From: Nitrosomonas communis
GTDB lineage: Bacteria; Pseudomonadota; Gammaproteobacteria; Burkholderiales; Nitrosomonadaceae
Assembly: GCF_900114745.1 (NCBI RefSeq)
Contig: NZ_FOUB01000020.1
Location: 1-59,049, forward strand
Length of the DNA stretch: 59,049 nucleotides
Direction: 5' to 3'
The notes beneath the pieces are model-generated. The model ran no database searches. It saw nothing but the letters and a program-made list of their open reading frames with translations, and was not told where the DNA came from. Both the position numbers and the translations under genes were made by a program. Shown here piece after piece: positions 47,901 through 58,975 of this stretch (position 1 is its first letter; every line of letters begins with the position of its first letter).

Positions 47901-48794
47901 ATGAGTGCTAGTTTAGTATGGCGACAAACAACATCAAGAATAAATCAATTTTACCGGCTTACAAAACCTCGGGTAGTCTCACTAATAGTTTTTACAGCAG
48001 TAATAGGTATGTTTTTAGCTGTTCCTGGCGCGGTACCAATCGATATTCTATTTTTTGGAACGCTCGGTATCGCTTTAGTCGCTGGGGCAGCTGCTGCATT
48101 AAATTGCCTGGTAGAACAAAAGTTTGATGCTGTGATGGCGCGAACTCGTGGACGCCCTCTCCCACAGGGCAAAGTCAGCGTTCCAGAAACATTATTTTTC
48201 CTAGGATTGATAGGTGGCTCAGGATTATTCATACTTCATCAATGGGTAAACCCTTTAACTATGTGGCTTACTCTGGGGACATTTGTCGGCTACGCAATTA
48301 TTTATACATTAATACTTAAACCACTGACTCCTCAAAATATTGTGATAGGTGGAGCATCTGGCGCAATGCCACCTGTTCTTGGTTGGGCCGCAGTAACTGG
48401 TCAAATTTCTCCTGATGCGCTATTGTTGTTTTTAATCATTTTTGCTTGGACACCGCCCCATTTTTGGGCGTTAGCATTATACAGAAAGCATGAATATGCT
48501 CAGATCGGTATGCCTATGCTTCCTGTGACGCATGGCGATAACTTCACTCGTCTCCATGTTTTGTTGTATACGCTCATACTTTGTGTAGTTACGATACTTC
48601 CCTATATTTCCCAAATGAGCGGATTAATTTATTTGGCAGGGGCATTAGTATTGGATGCCATTTTTCTGTACTACGCTTTGCAAATTTATCTCAAATATAG
48701 TGATCAGCTTGCACGTACTACATTCAGATATTCGATTATTTATCTAGCTTTGTTATTTGTCGTTTTACTTGTGGACCATTATTATCATTTCTAA
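47901..48794 (+). CDS. ctaB: Protoheme IX farnesyltransferase (haem O synthase)
   Basis: A 297-residue UbiA-type prenyltransferase adding farnesyl to haem B. The ATG at 47901 is preferred: AGGAGGT lies 7 bp upstream, whereas the GTG at 47892 overlaps it. Signature [21 protein letters not shown] (N-x3-D-x3-D-x-R) is intact, with the second motif [19 protein letters not shown]. Nine spans. The usual ctaA (haem A synthase) is not in the cluster. It ends at a bidirectional terminator. Confidence 0.95.
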   Translation: MSASLVWRQTTSRINQFYRLTKPRVVSLIVFTAVIGMFLAVPGAVPIDILFFGTLGIALVAGAAAALNCLVEQKFDAVMARTRGRPLPQGKVSVPETLFFLGLIGGSGLFILHQWVNPLTMWLTLGTFVGYAIIYTLILKPLTPQNIVIGGASGAMPPVLGWAAVTGQISPDALLLFLIIFAWTPPHFWALALYRKHEYAQIGMPMLPVTHGDNFTRLHVLLYTLILCVVTILPYISQMSGLIYLAGALVLDAIFLYYALQIYLKYSDQLARTTFRYSIIYLALLFVVLLVDHYYHF

Positions 48795-48826
48795 GTTAGA
48801 ATTGATATATCGTTTCTAACGAAGAT

Positions 48827-48857
48827 AAAACCCCCATCCTAAAGACGGGGGTTTTTT
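48827..48857. terminator. Bidirectional rho-independent terminator
   Basis: AAAACCCCC (48827-48835) pairs with GGGGGTTTT (48847-48855), an 11-nt loop, followed by TT and preceded by A-rich sequence. It separates the convergent ctaB and glcD-like genes and can end both transcripts. Confidence 0.9.
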
Positions 48858-48859
48858 AT

Positions 48860-50227
48860 TCAAGGAAATAATTTGCCAGGATTAAGAATATCGTTGGGAT
48901 CAAATAGCTGCTTGATCCTTTTCATCAAGGTCAACGTGGTAGAATCAATTTCTTTGGGAATATAAGCACGTTTCTCACTGCCAATACCATGTTCACCAGA
49001 AAGCGTTCCATTAAGCCTGATGACGAGATCAAAAATTTCATTTAAGCATCTTTCGGCACGGTAGTTTTCATCTATATCGTCTGGATCAATGAGTAAGTTA
49101 ACGTGAATATTGCCATTACCAGCATGACCAAAATTTACATTAACAATGCGATACTGGGTTGCAAGTTGGGTTAATTCATCTAAAAACTGAGGTAGCGTAT
49201 TAACGGGTACGACTACATCTTCATTAATTTTCTTTGGTGCAATATCACGCAATAGAGGCGATAAAGCTTTTCTAGCTTTCCACAAGCTTTCAGAATTAAT
49301 GACTTGTTCAGCCTGCAACAGGCCAGAATTGCGGCAAACAGATAAGATGCCGTTGATGGTTTCAGAAATTTCATTTTGCGATCCATCTACTTCGATCATG
49401 AGCATTGCTTGGCAATTGGTTGGCAGTAAATCAGGAAAACGTGCCCGGATAAGGCTTAACGAGCCTGCATCCAGAAATTCAAGCGCACTGGGCCCTCTGG
49501 GTATCCCCATAATCGCCACGATGGCAGCTGCACAACTGATAGCATCACAATAATAGGCAACCAGACCTCCTTGTTTCTCGGGTAAAGGAGTCAGCTTAAG
49601 AGTAGCTTCTGTAATAACAGCTAAGGTTCCTTCAGAACCGATGAGTAGTCTCGTTAGATCATACCCAACGACCCCCTTGGTTGTATAACAGCCTGTCTTA
49701 ATTACTTCACCGGCACCAGTTACTCCTTTTAGCCCCAAAACGTGATCACGAGTTGTACCATATTTCACAGCATGAGGGCCACCAGCACTGGTGGCAAGGT
49801 TTCCACCGATGGTTGAAAAAGCTGCACTTGAAGGGTCAGGAGGCCAGAAAAAACCGTATGGCTTAACTGCATTCTGTATCTCTTGATTCAATACGCCAGG
49901 TTCTGCGACAACAACTCGATTTGCTGGATCAACACGAATAATGCGCACCATTCGTTCTAAGGATAGCGCAATCCCACCTTTCTCTGGGAGGCTACCACCT
50001 GCTGTGCCTGTCCCTCGCCCACGAGGTGTCAGAGGGATTTTATTCGTATTACAAAGCGAAACGATAGCCACTACCTCTTCAGTGGTAAGTGGAAAAACTA
50101 CGGCTTCTGGTGGGAAAATTTTTCTACTATTATCGTAGGCGTAGGTATAACATTCTACGGGATCGGTATAAATTCGATCGGCGGGGAGTAACTCAGACAG
50201 CTGATTGATAAATTCTAATGGCAACAT
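48860..50227 (-). CDS. FAD-linked oxidase, GlcD / D-lactate dehydrogenase-like
   Basis: A 455-residue FAD-binding protein of the PP-loop (VAO) type oxidising a 2-hydroxy acid such as glycolate or D-lactate. PLTPRGRGTGTAGGSLPEKGGI and GGNLATSAGGPHAVKYGTTRDHVLG bind FAD; the C-terminal VNFGHAGNGNIHVNLLID and LSGEHGIGSEKRAYIP are the family's substrate-side motifs. No glcE or glcF follows it, so a single-subunit enzyme is likely. It is convergent with ctaB and precedes no operon partner. Confidence 0.9.
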   Translation of the reverse strand: MLPLEFINQLSELLPADRIYTDPVECYTYAYDNSRKIFPPEAVVFPLTTEEVVAIVSLCNTNKIPLTPRGRGTGTAGGSLPEKGGIALSLERMVRIIRVDPANRVVVAEPGVLNQEIQNAVKPYGFFWPPDPSSAAFSTIGGNLATSAGGPHAVKYGTTRDHVLGLKGVTGAGEVIKTGCYTTKGVVGYDLTRLLIGSEGTLAVITEATLKLTPLPEKQGGLVAYYCDAISCAAAIVAIMGIPRGPSALEFLDAGSLSLIRARFPDLLPTNCQAMLMIEVDGSQNEISETINGILSVCRNSGLLQAEQVINSESLWKARKALSPLLRDIAPKKINEDVVVPVNTLPQFLDELTQLATQYRIVNVNFGHAGNGNIHVNLLIDPDDIDENYRAERCLNEIFDLVIRLNGTLSGEHGIGSEKRAYIPKEIDSTTLTLMKRIKQLFDPNDILNPGKLFP

Positions 50228-50255
50228 CTACTTCAATGATTGATGATTAGCAATC

Positions 50256-50840
50256 TTAATTTAAATATTCAAATACCTTAACGACTTTCCTTGCCCCTGC
50301 AGTAGTACTGGCAATTTGCGCGGCATTTTCTGCTTCTTCGCGCGTAACAAGCCCAAGCAAATAAACGACGCTATTTTCAGTGACTACTTTCACGTAATTA
50401 ATTTGAAATTTTCTTTCATTTAGAAAACGTCCGATAACCTTAGAGGTGATCAAAGTATCGTTAGTGCGCGCAGATAAGGCACTTTTTTCGGATATGGAAA
50501 TTTCATTATAAACGTTCTGAACATTATCCACTCCCTTAGTGATTTTTTCTGCTTCACTTTTTATGGATTCATTGGGTGCTTCTCCGGTCAAGAGTACATT
50601 CCGATTAAAGCTGGTGACATTAATACGAACATCGTGCCCGAGCTGCTCAACGATTCTCCTATTCGTTTTAAGTTCAATTGTTTGATCATCTATAAATGTA
50701 CCACTACTTCTACGGTCTTCACTCATAAGGGCGCCTGTTCCTGCTCCTACACCCACGCCAGTAACTACAAGGGGTACACAGCCGCTCAAGATAAATAAGA
50801 ATAACATCAGTAGGAAAGGATAATATTTTATATTATTCAT
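50256..50840 (-). CDS. BON-domain outer-membrane lipoprotein (DolP/YraP-like)
   Basis: A 194-residue lipoprotein: signal peptide with lipobox LSGC, then two BON domains (about residues 55-110 and 120-190). RINVTSFNRNVLLTGEAPNESIKSEAEKI and VVTENSVVYLLGLVTREEAENAAQIA are the BON cores. DolP binds anionic phospholipid at the outer membrane and helps envelope integrity. It precedes the GlcD-like gene by 28 bp on the same strand. Length and layout fit DolP well. Confidence 0.9.
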   Translation of the reverse strand: MNNIKYYPFLLMLFLFILSGCVPLVVTGVGVGAGTGALMSEDRRSSGTFIDDQTIELKTNRRIVEQLGHDVRINVTSFNRNVLLTGEAPNESIKSEAEKITKGVDNVQNVYNEISISEKSALSARTNDTLITSKVIGRFLNERKFQINYVKVVTENSVVYLLGLVTREEAENAAQIASTTAGARKVVKVFEYLN

Positions 50841-52077
<1,237 letters not shown>

Positions 52078-52155
52078 ATAACCTTAATCTTTTTGGGCAC
52101 AGTTTCCCGCTTCCTCGGGGGCGTTAGAAATAGCCCAGTAGGTGTCCTGTAGGAA

Positions 52156-52203
52156 AAAAACGGCATTCGTATTCCGTTGCTTGCAGCGGAGGTAGCCGTT
52201 TTT
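52156..52203 (+). terminator. Rho-independent terminator after argB
   Basis: AAAAACGGC (52156-52164) pairs with GCCGTTTTT (52195-52203). Inside it, CCGTTG (52173-52178) and CAGCGG (52183-52188) form a second stem. The T-run completes a rho-independent terminator about 80 bp past argB; its A-rich left arm could also serve the convergent PEBP-like gene. Confidence 0.8.
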
Positions 52204-52217
52204 AGGTCGCCGCAATT

Positions 52218-52856
52218 TTATTTGCGATGACTCCGTTGATAGCGGCCAATCAATTCTGCCTGCATAATAATATGACCGTGCATGGCTTTTTCCAGCTCCG
52301 ATTTAGTAGGATGCTTCAAATCAGGCAGTACAGTATCGAGTGCATAAAGTTTATGAAAATAGCGATGAATGCCGATGGGTGGACAGGGCCCGCCATAACC
52401 TGTACGCTTCCAATCATTAATTCCCTGTAAGGTTCCTGCTGGCAGTTCATTCACTGCGACATTTTCGGGTAGACCATTAGCCTGAGGAGGGATATTGTAT
52501 AGCACCCAATGCACCCAAGTCATTTTAGGAGCAGCCGGATCAGGCGCATCTGGATCATCAACGATCAGCACGAGACTTTTGGTTTGATCAGGTACGCCCG
52601 ACCATGAAAGGGTTGGGGAAATATCTTGACCGTCACAAGTGTATTGACTTGGAATCATGTCATTAGGGGAAAAGGAAGGAGATATCAGTGAGAGTGTCAT
52701 AATATTTTCCTTGTTAATTTGAGACGTGCTCGTTTCTGCACGGCTAGTTTGAATAGGGATGAAAAAAAGCATGATTGTGAATATTGTTATTATTACCAGA
52801 TGGAAAAAATAAATACAACCGGTGTTTCCTGGATTAGCTTCACGAAAATGTTTCAT
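52218..52856 (-). CDS. YbhB/YbcL-family PEBP-like protein
   Basis: A 212-residue protein with a signal-anchor N-terminus (hydrophobic residues about 15-40) and a phosphatidylethanolamine-binding-protein fold. IPSQYTCDGQDISPTLSW, VLIVDDPDAPDPAAPKMTWVHWVLYNIP and GYGGPCPPIGIHRYFHKLYALD are the family signature. AAGGAG 8 bp upstream supports the start at 52856. The role of bacterial PEBPs is largely unknown. Convergent with argB. Confidence 0.92.
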   Translation of the reverse strand: MKHFREANPGNTGCIYFFHLVIITIFTIMLFFIPIQTSRAETSTSQINKENIMTLSLISPSFSPNDMIPSQYTCDGQDISPTLSWSGVPDQTKSLVLIVDDPDAPDPAAPKMTWVHWVLYNIPPQANGLPENVAVNELPAGTLQGINDWKRTGYGGPCPPIGIHRYFHKLYALDTVLPDLKHPTKSELEKAMHGHIIMQAELIGRYQRSHRK

Positions 52857-53418
52857 GTTCTTGTCTCCTTCTGCAAATTATCAATTAACAACTATCAATA
52901 ACTGACTCAATGAGAAAAACTGACATCCTACTTTTATAACGCATATATGAGTAAAGAAAAAGAGTTTATTGATCTAAAAGAGTCGCAATCAAATACTAAT
53001 CGGGTGCTAGAAGTTAATAATTTTTTGAGTCTGCGTCTGCCTAATTTAGTGTAAAAGGATATAAAAGCCATGCGATAAAGCTATAAGTGAAATTCGATGA
53101 CTTGAATCCTAATAAATCTACAAATGATTTATTGCTACTGTACTCCATAATATTCCTATTCGTAACGACTTACTCCCCCGAAATCATTAAAAATAATCGC
53201 AAAAACACTTCACAGGTTTTTGGACGACAAAAATTCAATTTTGTGCCGTACTGGTAAATATCCACGGTAGTCACCTTAGAACCAGTGATGTGCCATTTTC
53301 AGTATGGTTTTGCTGTTTTGTCTGGATGAGTTTAGTTTATCCTCACTGACTTGCTTACCGGACGCCAAAAAAAGCCGTGTTATGATGGTGTTATCGATAA
53401 TAATCCATATACATCAAC
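52857..53418. other. Intergenic region before the IS66 remnant
   Basis: About 560 bp. A 35-codon frame at 52947-53054 has no ribosome site and is not accepted as a gene. The stretch 53320-53418 probably contains the left end of the IS66-type element, whose exact terminus was not identified. Confidence 0.4.
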
Positions 53419-54988
53419 ATGGCGAACTTGGATAAAACTTCAGTTAGAGATGAAGTCAGCCGTTTAAAAGCAGACTTTGATCGTCTTGGTGCTGAAGGTA
53501 AATGATCTTCTGAAAGCCAGGCGATCATAAATAGCCTGTTTATGATGGTCGGACTGATTCTGGCGATCTTTCTTGAGTGCAGTACTAAAAAAGACAGTAG
53601 CCATTCCAGCCAACCCTCTTCACCAACCTCGAAAGATGAATCCGTGTTAAGTCATCCTGGAAGTAACAGCAAAAGCAAAAGTGAGAACAAAGACCAGGCC
53701 AGCAATACCCGCGTTAACGAAACCGTTACGGTTTCTCCAGTGCTCGCCTACGAAGCGTGCGCACAAGATCACAAGATCTGAGTAATATTCCCTGTATCAA
53801 TTATGCAAGGCGCATCAAGATCGATATGGTATTTGAGAAAGTCATTGATCATGTGGACGCTGAAATCACACGCTGTCCAGCTTGTGGTGCTACGGTAAAA
53901 GGTGTCTTCCTGCCGGACATGCACGGCCCGTTACAATATGTCGATGGTTTAAAGGCTTTAGTGATTAATTCCATCTCTAAATCAAAAATGACACGAAGGT
54001 GAGCCGCAGACAGTATAAATAATACGGCAAAGGAAAGCCGACAAAGTCAGTTTTGATTTAGAAATGGAATAACTTACTGATCGGTCGGATGGTTGTTCTA
54101 AACCGGGTGCAGAAGTTGGTGAAATCGATGATCAGGGTCGTAATTGCTGGAGTCAGCTTATTAAAGTTCGTGCTGCGTCTTCATCAGGTACTGACAAGCT
54201 GGGAGCAGCGAGCTTCGAGAAGATAATCAATTCCCGACGATCAACGTCGATGAAACGTCTTTCCGGGTTGACATGAAGAACGACTGGATGCATGCCTATT
54301 CGTCAAATGACATCACCCTCAAGTTTTTGCACCAAGCTCGGGGTGAAGCGGCGATCGAAGCAATTAACATCCTTCCACGCTATGGCGATGCCATTATTCA
54401 TGATGGCTACTCATCCTATTTATCATACCCCGACTGCAGCCATGGACTATGCGGTTCACATTAGTTGTGCGAGCTTACTTTTATTGTTGACGCGCACAAT
54501 TATGCCTGGGTACGCAATATGAAACGCCTGCTACCGGAAGCCTGCAAAGAAGTCTCCAGTAGTACAGAAAAGCGTTTGAGCGACAAAGCGTTCGCCCATC
54601 TGGAAAAAACGTTACCGGCATATCTTAACGCGTGCTGAAAAAGAACTGCCGATCAGCCGACCTAAACCCCATGGGAAACGCGGCAAACTTGCCAAATCTG
54701 ATGCATACAATCTTTGGGAAAGACTGAAAATTCACGAGGCAGCGGTGCTGCTGTTTGCGAAAGACCCACATGGGTCGTTTACCAATAACAGAGCAGAGCG
54801 GGACCTGAGAATGTCAAAGGTTAAACAAAAGATCTCGGGTTGTTTCAGAGTCAGCGAATAGGTTCATGCCTATTGCCGAATTCTGAAATTCTGAGCTACC
54901 TGCAATCCAGGCCAATAGAGGGGATAACCCACTTATCGCTATTCAAATAGCGCTGGCCAGTGAAGCTCATAAAGTATGGGGTGAGTAG
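53419..54988 (+). pseudogene. IS66-family transposase (TnpC-like) remnant, interrupted by a MITE
   Basis: ATG at 53419 opens MANLDKTSVRDEVSRLKADF, then an in-frame TGA at 53503-53505. Downstream, in several frames, are SKSENKDQASNTRVNETVTVSP, VDAEITRCPACGATVKG (zinc-finger-like Cys pair), GPLQYVDGLKALVIN, the MITE, then LIGRMVVLNRVQKLVKS, INVDETSFR, ITLKFLH, a YGDAIIHDGYSSYLSYPDCSHGLCG block with catalytic-core residues and a final FTNNRAERDLRMSKVKQKISGCF (DDE Glu region). At least four frameshifts or stops make it inactive. No separate tnpA or tnpB is seen. Confidence 0.88.
53969..54069. repeat. 101-bp MITE-like element, copy 5, inside IS66 remnant
   Basis: Begins TTCCATCTCTAAATC and ends GATTTAGAAATGGAA. 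Flanked by TAA at 53966-53968 and 54070-54072. Removal with one TAA restores the codons for LVINLLIGR in the transposase. Orientation is reverse, as in copy 4. Confidence 0.95.
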
Positions 54989-55301
54989 TTATTATAAAAT
55001 CAATCATTGGAATAGGCGTGCATGATGATGGTCTTGAACTTGTTGGATTTGTGAGAACGAAATTTTATTATATAAATCAAATGAAAATAGCCGACGCCTA
55101 ACCTTTAAATAGTATTGTTACCGTGTCAGCGCAAATCATTCTTTCTCAAAAATCCAAAGAATCAGTGGTAAGCTAATAATTCCCATAAATTTTTGATCAT
55201 TACGAAAATAGAGGGAATAATATTTATCTAACTATCTAAATTATTTATGTGATTCTGATTTCATATCAAGAACAGTCTTTTTATATAGAGGAGTGTGAGT
55301 G
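54989..55301. other. Spacer between IS66 remnant and DUF2780 gene
   Basis: About 310 bp, AT-rich, no gene or repeat recognised; must hold the DUF2780 promoter. Confidence 0.45.
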
Positions 55302-55820
55302 ATGAAAACAATCAGATTGATAAGTGCATGTTTTTCATTCAGTATTGCGTTATTTGTGCCCGGTCATGCAAGCGCGATCGATTTGGGGGAGCTTCCAAGT
55401 GCTAGTGAAACTTTAGAGCAGGGTAAACAAGTTTTACCAGGCAGCGAGGCTGCAAAAACGGCCGTGCCAGCCGAAATTCCGGCAACTGGACTGACCAAAG
55501 AGTTAATGCAGCAATTTGGCATCAATCAGAGGCAGGCTGAAGCGGGAGCAGGTTCTCTGTTCCAGTTAGCCAAAACCAAAATGTCAGCAGAGGATTTTAC
55601 CGCGCTGACTGATGCAGTTCCTGAAATACCTCATTTATTGACGGTTGCACCTCCGCCAAGTCCACTTGGAGGAGGTGGTATGGCAGCTACTTTCTTGGAA
55701 ATTGGCTTGAAGCCTGAAATGGTCCAAAAATTTATACCTACCATAGTGCAATATGTTGAAAGTAGTGGCGGCAGTACCGTTGCGGCCGCACTTAAATCCG
55801 CATTGATGGGTGGCATGTAG
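55302..55820 (+). CDS. DUF2780 family exported protein
   Basis: The ATG at 55302 is preferred over the GTG at 55299 because AGAGGAG lies 8 bp upstream. The 172-residue product has a signal peptide (MKTIRLISACFSFSIALFVPGHASA). The domain has LTKELMQQFGINQRQAEAGAGSLFQLAKTKMS and a glycine-rich hinge SPLGGGGMAATFLEIGLKPEMVQKFIPTIVQYVES. Function is unknown; the family occurs in many gammaproteobacteria and betaproteobacteria as a periplasmic or secreted protein. Confidence 0.88.
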   Translation: MKTIRLISACFSFSIALFVPGHASAIDLGELPSASETLEQGKQVLPGSEAAKTAVPAEIPATGLTKELMQQFGINQRQAEAGAGSLFQLAKTKMSAEDFTALTDAVPEIPHLLTVAPPPSPLGGGGMAATFLEIGLKPEMVQKFIPTIVQYVESSGGSTVAAALKSALMGGM

Positions 55821-55927
55821 CTTTTTCAATGAAAGGAGATCTGCCCGGCTGATGCTATTTTCTGCAGTAAGCGGACGGATCTCCTGATCTTCTTAATACA
55901 AGCTGTGGTAATGCTGTTCTTGTGTTA

Positions 55928-56027
55928 TTCCATTTCTAAATCAAGCCTGATTCTGTCGGCTTTGCCTTGCCGTATTATTTATTGTCTTCAGCTCGCTCTA
56001 CGCGTCATATTTGATTTGGAAATAGTA
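55928..56027. repeat. MITE-like element, copy 6 (degenerate)
   Basis: Left end TTCCATTTCTAAATC is intact, but the right end (about 56015-56027, TTTGGAAATAGTA) has changed bases, and the interior has small deletions. TTA precedes the left end. It is the oldest-looking copy. Confidence 0.8.
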
Positions 56028-56108
56028 TGAGTTAATTAAAAAGAAGAAACGAAAAAAATGAATCTCCTTTTTGCTTCATTTTCTTATTTATAATTACAAT
56101 TCATTTAA

Positions 56109-57455
56109 ATGATTGTCCAGGAAATGAAACCTATATTGATGAATCGTCGGCAATTCCTTGGTTTGAGTAGCGCTACCGCCCTGGTGGCAACCTGCTACCC
56201 TAATATAACACTGGGTCACGCTCTTTTGTCCCATCCGCAGCAGTCCTCTGCTGAAATGCTAAAAAGCATGCAAGGGCTGTCACAGCAAAAAAATTTGCTT
56301 CTGGGGTATCCAATCAATATGACTACGCCATCGGAGGAATTTTTCGCCTGGCGCAAAGAGTTATTTGCAGTTGGTCTTAATCAGTTTAGTTTTAACAACG
56401 TGGGCAATCCCTACGCTCATAGCCACATCCCTTTTAATGGTCATCTGTTTGAAAGAGAGCTTATAAACCGGTTTGGAGCAGTGTATGGTTTTTCACAAGA
56501 CAATATCTGGGGTTTTCTTTCGAATAGCGGTACAGACAGTAATATGCATGGTTTGTATATGGGGCGCACAATTCTTAAAAGCCAAACAGGGGAGATGCCT
56601 AAAATATATTTTACAAAAGAAGCGCATTACTCAATTCAGATTCTCAGGGATTTGTTAAATCTGGAATGGGTGGTAGTCGGCACCAATCATGATGGCAGCA
56701 TGGATACTGACGATCTGGAACGGCAAATGAATGCCAACCCCAATCATCCAGCTTTGGTGGTGGCAACGATTGGCACAACCTTCAAAGGTGCTGTCGATTC
56801 CATAGAAGGTATTCGAGCAAAGCTAACAGGTCGCACATCTTATCTACATCTGGATGCAGCGCTGTTTGGTGGTTATCTGCCACATACCCAATTTGCGGCC
56901 GAGCTGTTACATGAAGTCCCAGATGAGGGAACAGGGAGAAAAGTAAATCGTTATGATTCTATTGCCGTCTCATGTCACAAATTTTTTGGATTCCCTGCAC
57001 CAGCAGGCTTATTTATCACGACCAGGGCAAATTTTGAGACATTTCTTACCCAGTTTGGCCATATTCATGATCCTGAATATATTTTGCAGATACCTGGAAC
57101 AATTACTTGTTCGCGCGATGCGGTAAAGCCTGCTGAGTTTTATTTTTTTAGTTCGGAATCGGCCTTTAGCAAGCAAGTTGCTGATGCCAAAAGCATGCTG
57201 GATAATACTACCTATTTATTTAAGGAAGTGGTGGCGCACTACGATTATTTACAACCTATGAGAGCCAATCGCCAATCCAATACGATTTATTTCAGAAAAC
57301 CAAGTGATACCGTGGTTAATCGCTATAGTTTGGCGGCCATGGGGGTGGAGATCGATAAGGAACGTGTTCCTTATGTGCATGTGGTCGTGATGCCTCATGC
57401 CAGCAAGGAAATTCTGGATCGATTTCTAACTGATTTGGGGAAAAAGGAAGGTTAA
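56109..57455 (+). CDS. PLP-dependent histidine-decarboxylase-like enzyme with a Tat-type leader
   Basis: A 448-residue fold-type I PLP decarboxylase (group II). LGYPINMTTPSEEFFAWRKEL, FNNVGNPYAHSHIPFNGHLFERELI and GFLSNSGTDSNMHGLYMGRT are histidine-decarboxylase-type stretches. The PLP lysine is Lys291 in VSCHKFFGFP, with HLDAALFGGYLP supplying the aspartate that holds the pyridine nitrogen. Unusually, the protein opens MNRRQFLGLSSATALVATCYP (from residue 11), a twin-arginine leader, suggesting export of the folded enzyme with its cofactor. No start has a good ribosome site; 56109 is the longest. Substrate and export are inferences. Confidence 0.8.
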   Translation: MIVQEMKPILMNRRQFLGLSSATALVATCYPNITLGHALLSHPQQSSAEMLKSMQGLSQQKNLLLGYPINMTTPSEEFFAWRKELFAVGLNQFSFNNVGNPYAHSHIPFNGHLFERELINRFGAVYGFSQDNIWGFLSNSGTDSNMHGLYMGRTILKSQTGEMPKIYFTKEAHYSIQILRDLLNLEWVVVGTNHDGSMDTDDLERQMNANPNHPALVVATIGTTFKGAVDSIEGIRAKLTGRTSYLHLDAALFGGYLPHTQFAAELLHEVPDEGTGRKVNRYDSIAVSCHKFFGFPAPAGLFITTRANFETFLTQFGHIHDPEYILQIPGTITCSRDAVKPAEFYFFSSESAFSKQVADAKSMLDNTTYLFKEVVAHYDYLQPMRANRQSNTIYFRKPSDTVVNRYSLAAMGVEIDKERVPYVHVVVMPHASKEILDRFLTDLGKKEG

Positions 57456-57677
57456 CTTTGTTCCCGATAGGGCATTAATATGAAATTTTTTTAAAGTATA
57501 TTAATGAGGCGTTGTCCACAATGATCGGTAAAAAATCACGATCGTAATACTCAGAGGGGAAGCGAAGATAAGTTGGCAAAATTTCCGGAAAGAATAGTTT
57601 TTTGATTGTTTTTTAATGCTTTCACGATTTATTTTATTGGTATTCTCAAAGCACCCAAATTTTAGGAGATTTTCAAT

Positions 57678-58632
57678 ATGTCGAAGTGCCTTCCATTAGC
57701 GCTTCTGGGTGATAAAAATAGCTTATCTGATCAGGCGCGTGCTGAAATCCAGAATCTTAGTGGCGCGCAACCCTTGGCATTCTTGTTTCAAGTATTGAGT
57801 GCTTGGGGAGTCATCTTTGCAGCAATAACGCTGGCTGTTTATCTCGACAATATTTGGATGAGTTTACTGGTTATGGTCTTTGTTGCAACACGTCTTAGCA
57901 TTCTTGCTCTGTTAGTGCATGAACAGGTACATTTTCTCGGGCTCCGGGGAAAATATGGGGATTTAATCGTTAATTTACTCGCAGCCTACCCATTAGGAAT
58001 CACAGTAGAAGGCTATGCCAAAGTTCATTTGGCGCATCATAAATATTATTTCACAGAGAATGATCCGGATTTTTTACGTAAATCAGGTATTGATTGGACA
58101 TTTCCCATGTCTGCGAGGCGGCTTATTAAGCTTGTAGCAAGTGATTTATTCAGCTTGAGTTTCATAAAATTACTTAAAGGAAAACGCCTGGATAGTCCTC
58201 ATATTTTTAAGCGACCTTATTCTCTTCCAAAATGGGTGCGTCCTACTTTCTATATAGGGGTGCTGGCAATATTGATTTATACTGAAATGTGGCAAGTTTT
58301 TTTAATGTATTGGTTTGTTACCTTTATTGACAATTTTTCCTATGTTTGTACGTCTTTGGGCATTCAGTGAGCATATTTACAATTTGCCCGGCGCAAGTGT
58401 TATAGAGTCCTCGCCACTGATCATATTAAATTGGTGGGAAAAGTTACTGTTGCCCAATCTTAATTTTACGTTACATCCCTATCACCATTTTTATCCTGGG
58501 ATTGCGTACTGTAATTTGCCAAAGGTTCATGCAATATTCCAGCGGGAGCAACTCGTTAATGAGAAAAATGTTTTTTATGGAATTTGGAAATACCTTAGAT
58601 ACCTTCAACATTCTGAAGCAAGGAGTGAATAA
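57678..58632 (+). pseudogene. Fatty-acid desaturase broken by a one-base insertion
   Basis: A membrane desaturase whose three histidine boxes are all present: HEQVH (in the 57678-58370 frame), HLAHHKYY (same frame) and HPYHHFYP (in the 58315-58632 frame). The join falls at a TTT run at 58314-58316: removing one T restores YWLLPLLTIFPMFVRLWAFSEH in one frame. AGGAG precedes the start at 57678. Total about 315 residues, normal for the family. Either a recent inactivation, a sequencing error, or slippage-controlled expression. Sits downstream of the PLP enzyme on the same strand. Confidence 0.8.
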
Positions 58633-58687
58633 CTGGCTACGCTGGCGCGAGATTGTTTACAGCATGAATAAACCCAGATTTTCCATT

Positions 58688-58830
58688 AGTAGGTTGCTGA
58701 AAAACTATCTACATTGCCACTGTAGTGTTAAAAACAGGCTCAAGATGCTCGTTTATCAGGTATAAACTTTGCTTTTTTGCCTATTTCTATTTACATTAAC
58801 TGTCTCGAATACGTTTTTCAATAGACTGTA
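58688..58830. repeat. Type B repeat, copy 2 (diverged)
   Basis: Resembles the repeat at 37998-38169: GCTGAAAAACTATCTACATTGCC near the left and CTCGTTTATCAGGTATAAAC inside. The right end CGTTTTTCAATAGACTG (58812-58828) is a diverged inverted repeat of the left end. No clear flanking duplication. It follows the desaturase remnant. Confidence 0.6.
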
Positions 58831-58975
58831 GCGTGGAACAACACAAAATCTGGGTGCATAAAAATCTCGCGGTTGAATGCTGCGATGCGGAATATTGACC
58901 AATTGAATGCTTATTCAGTTATCTCTGCCAAGCGCCACCCCTGGCACTTCTAATGTATCCCTCCAACCCCACCAC
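58831..58975. other. Short spacer at the right edge
   Basis: About 145 bp with no recognised feature. Confidence 0.4.

Noticed and set aside
52947..53054. 35-codon frame starting MSKEKEFIDLKE
   Set aside because: No Shine-Dalgarno sequence, no recognisable feature; not enough evidence for a gene.
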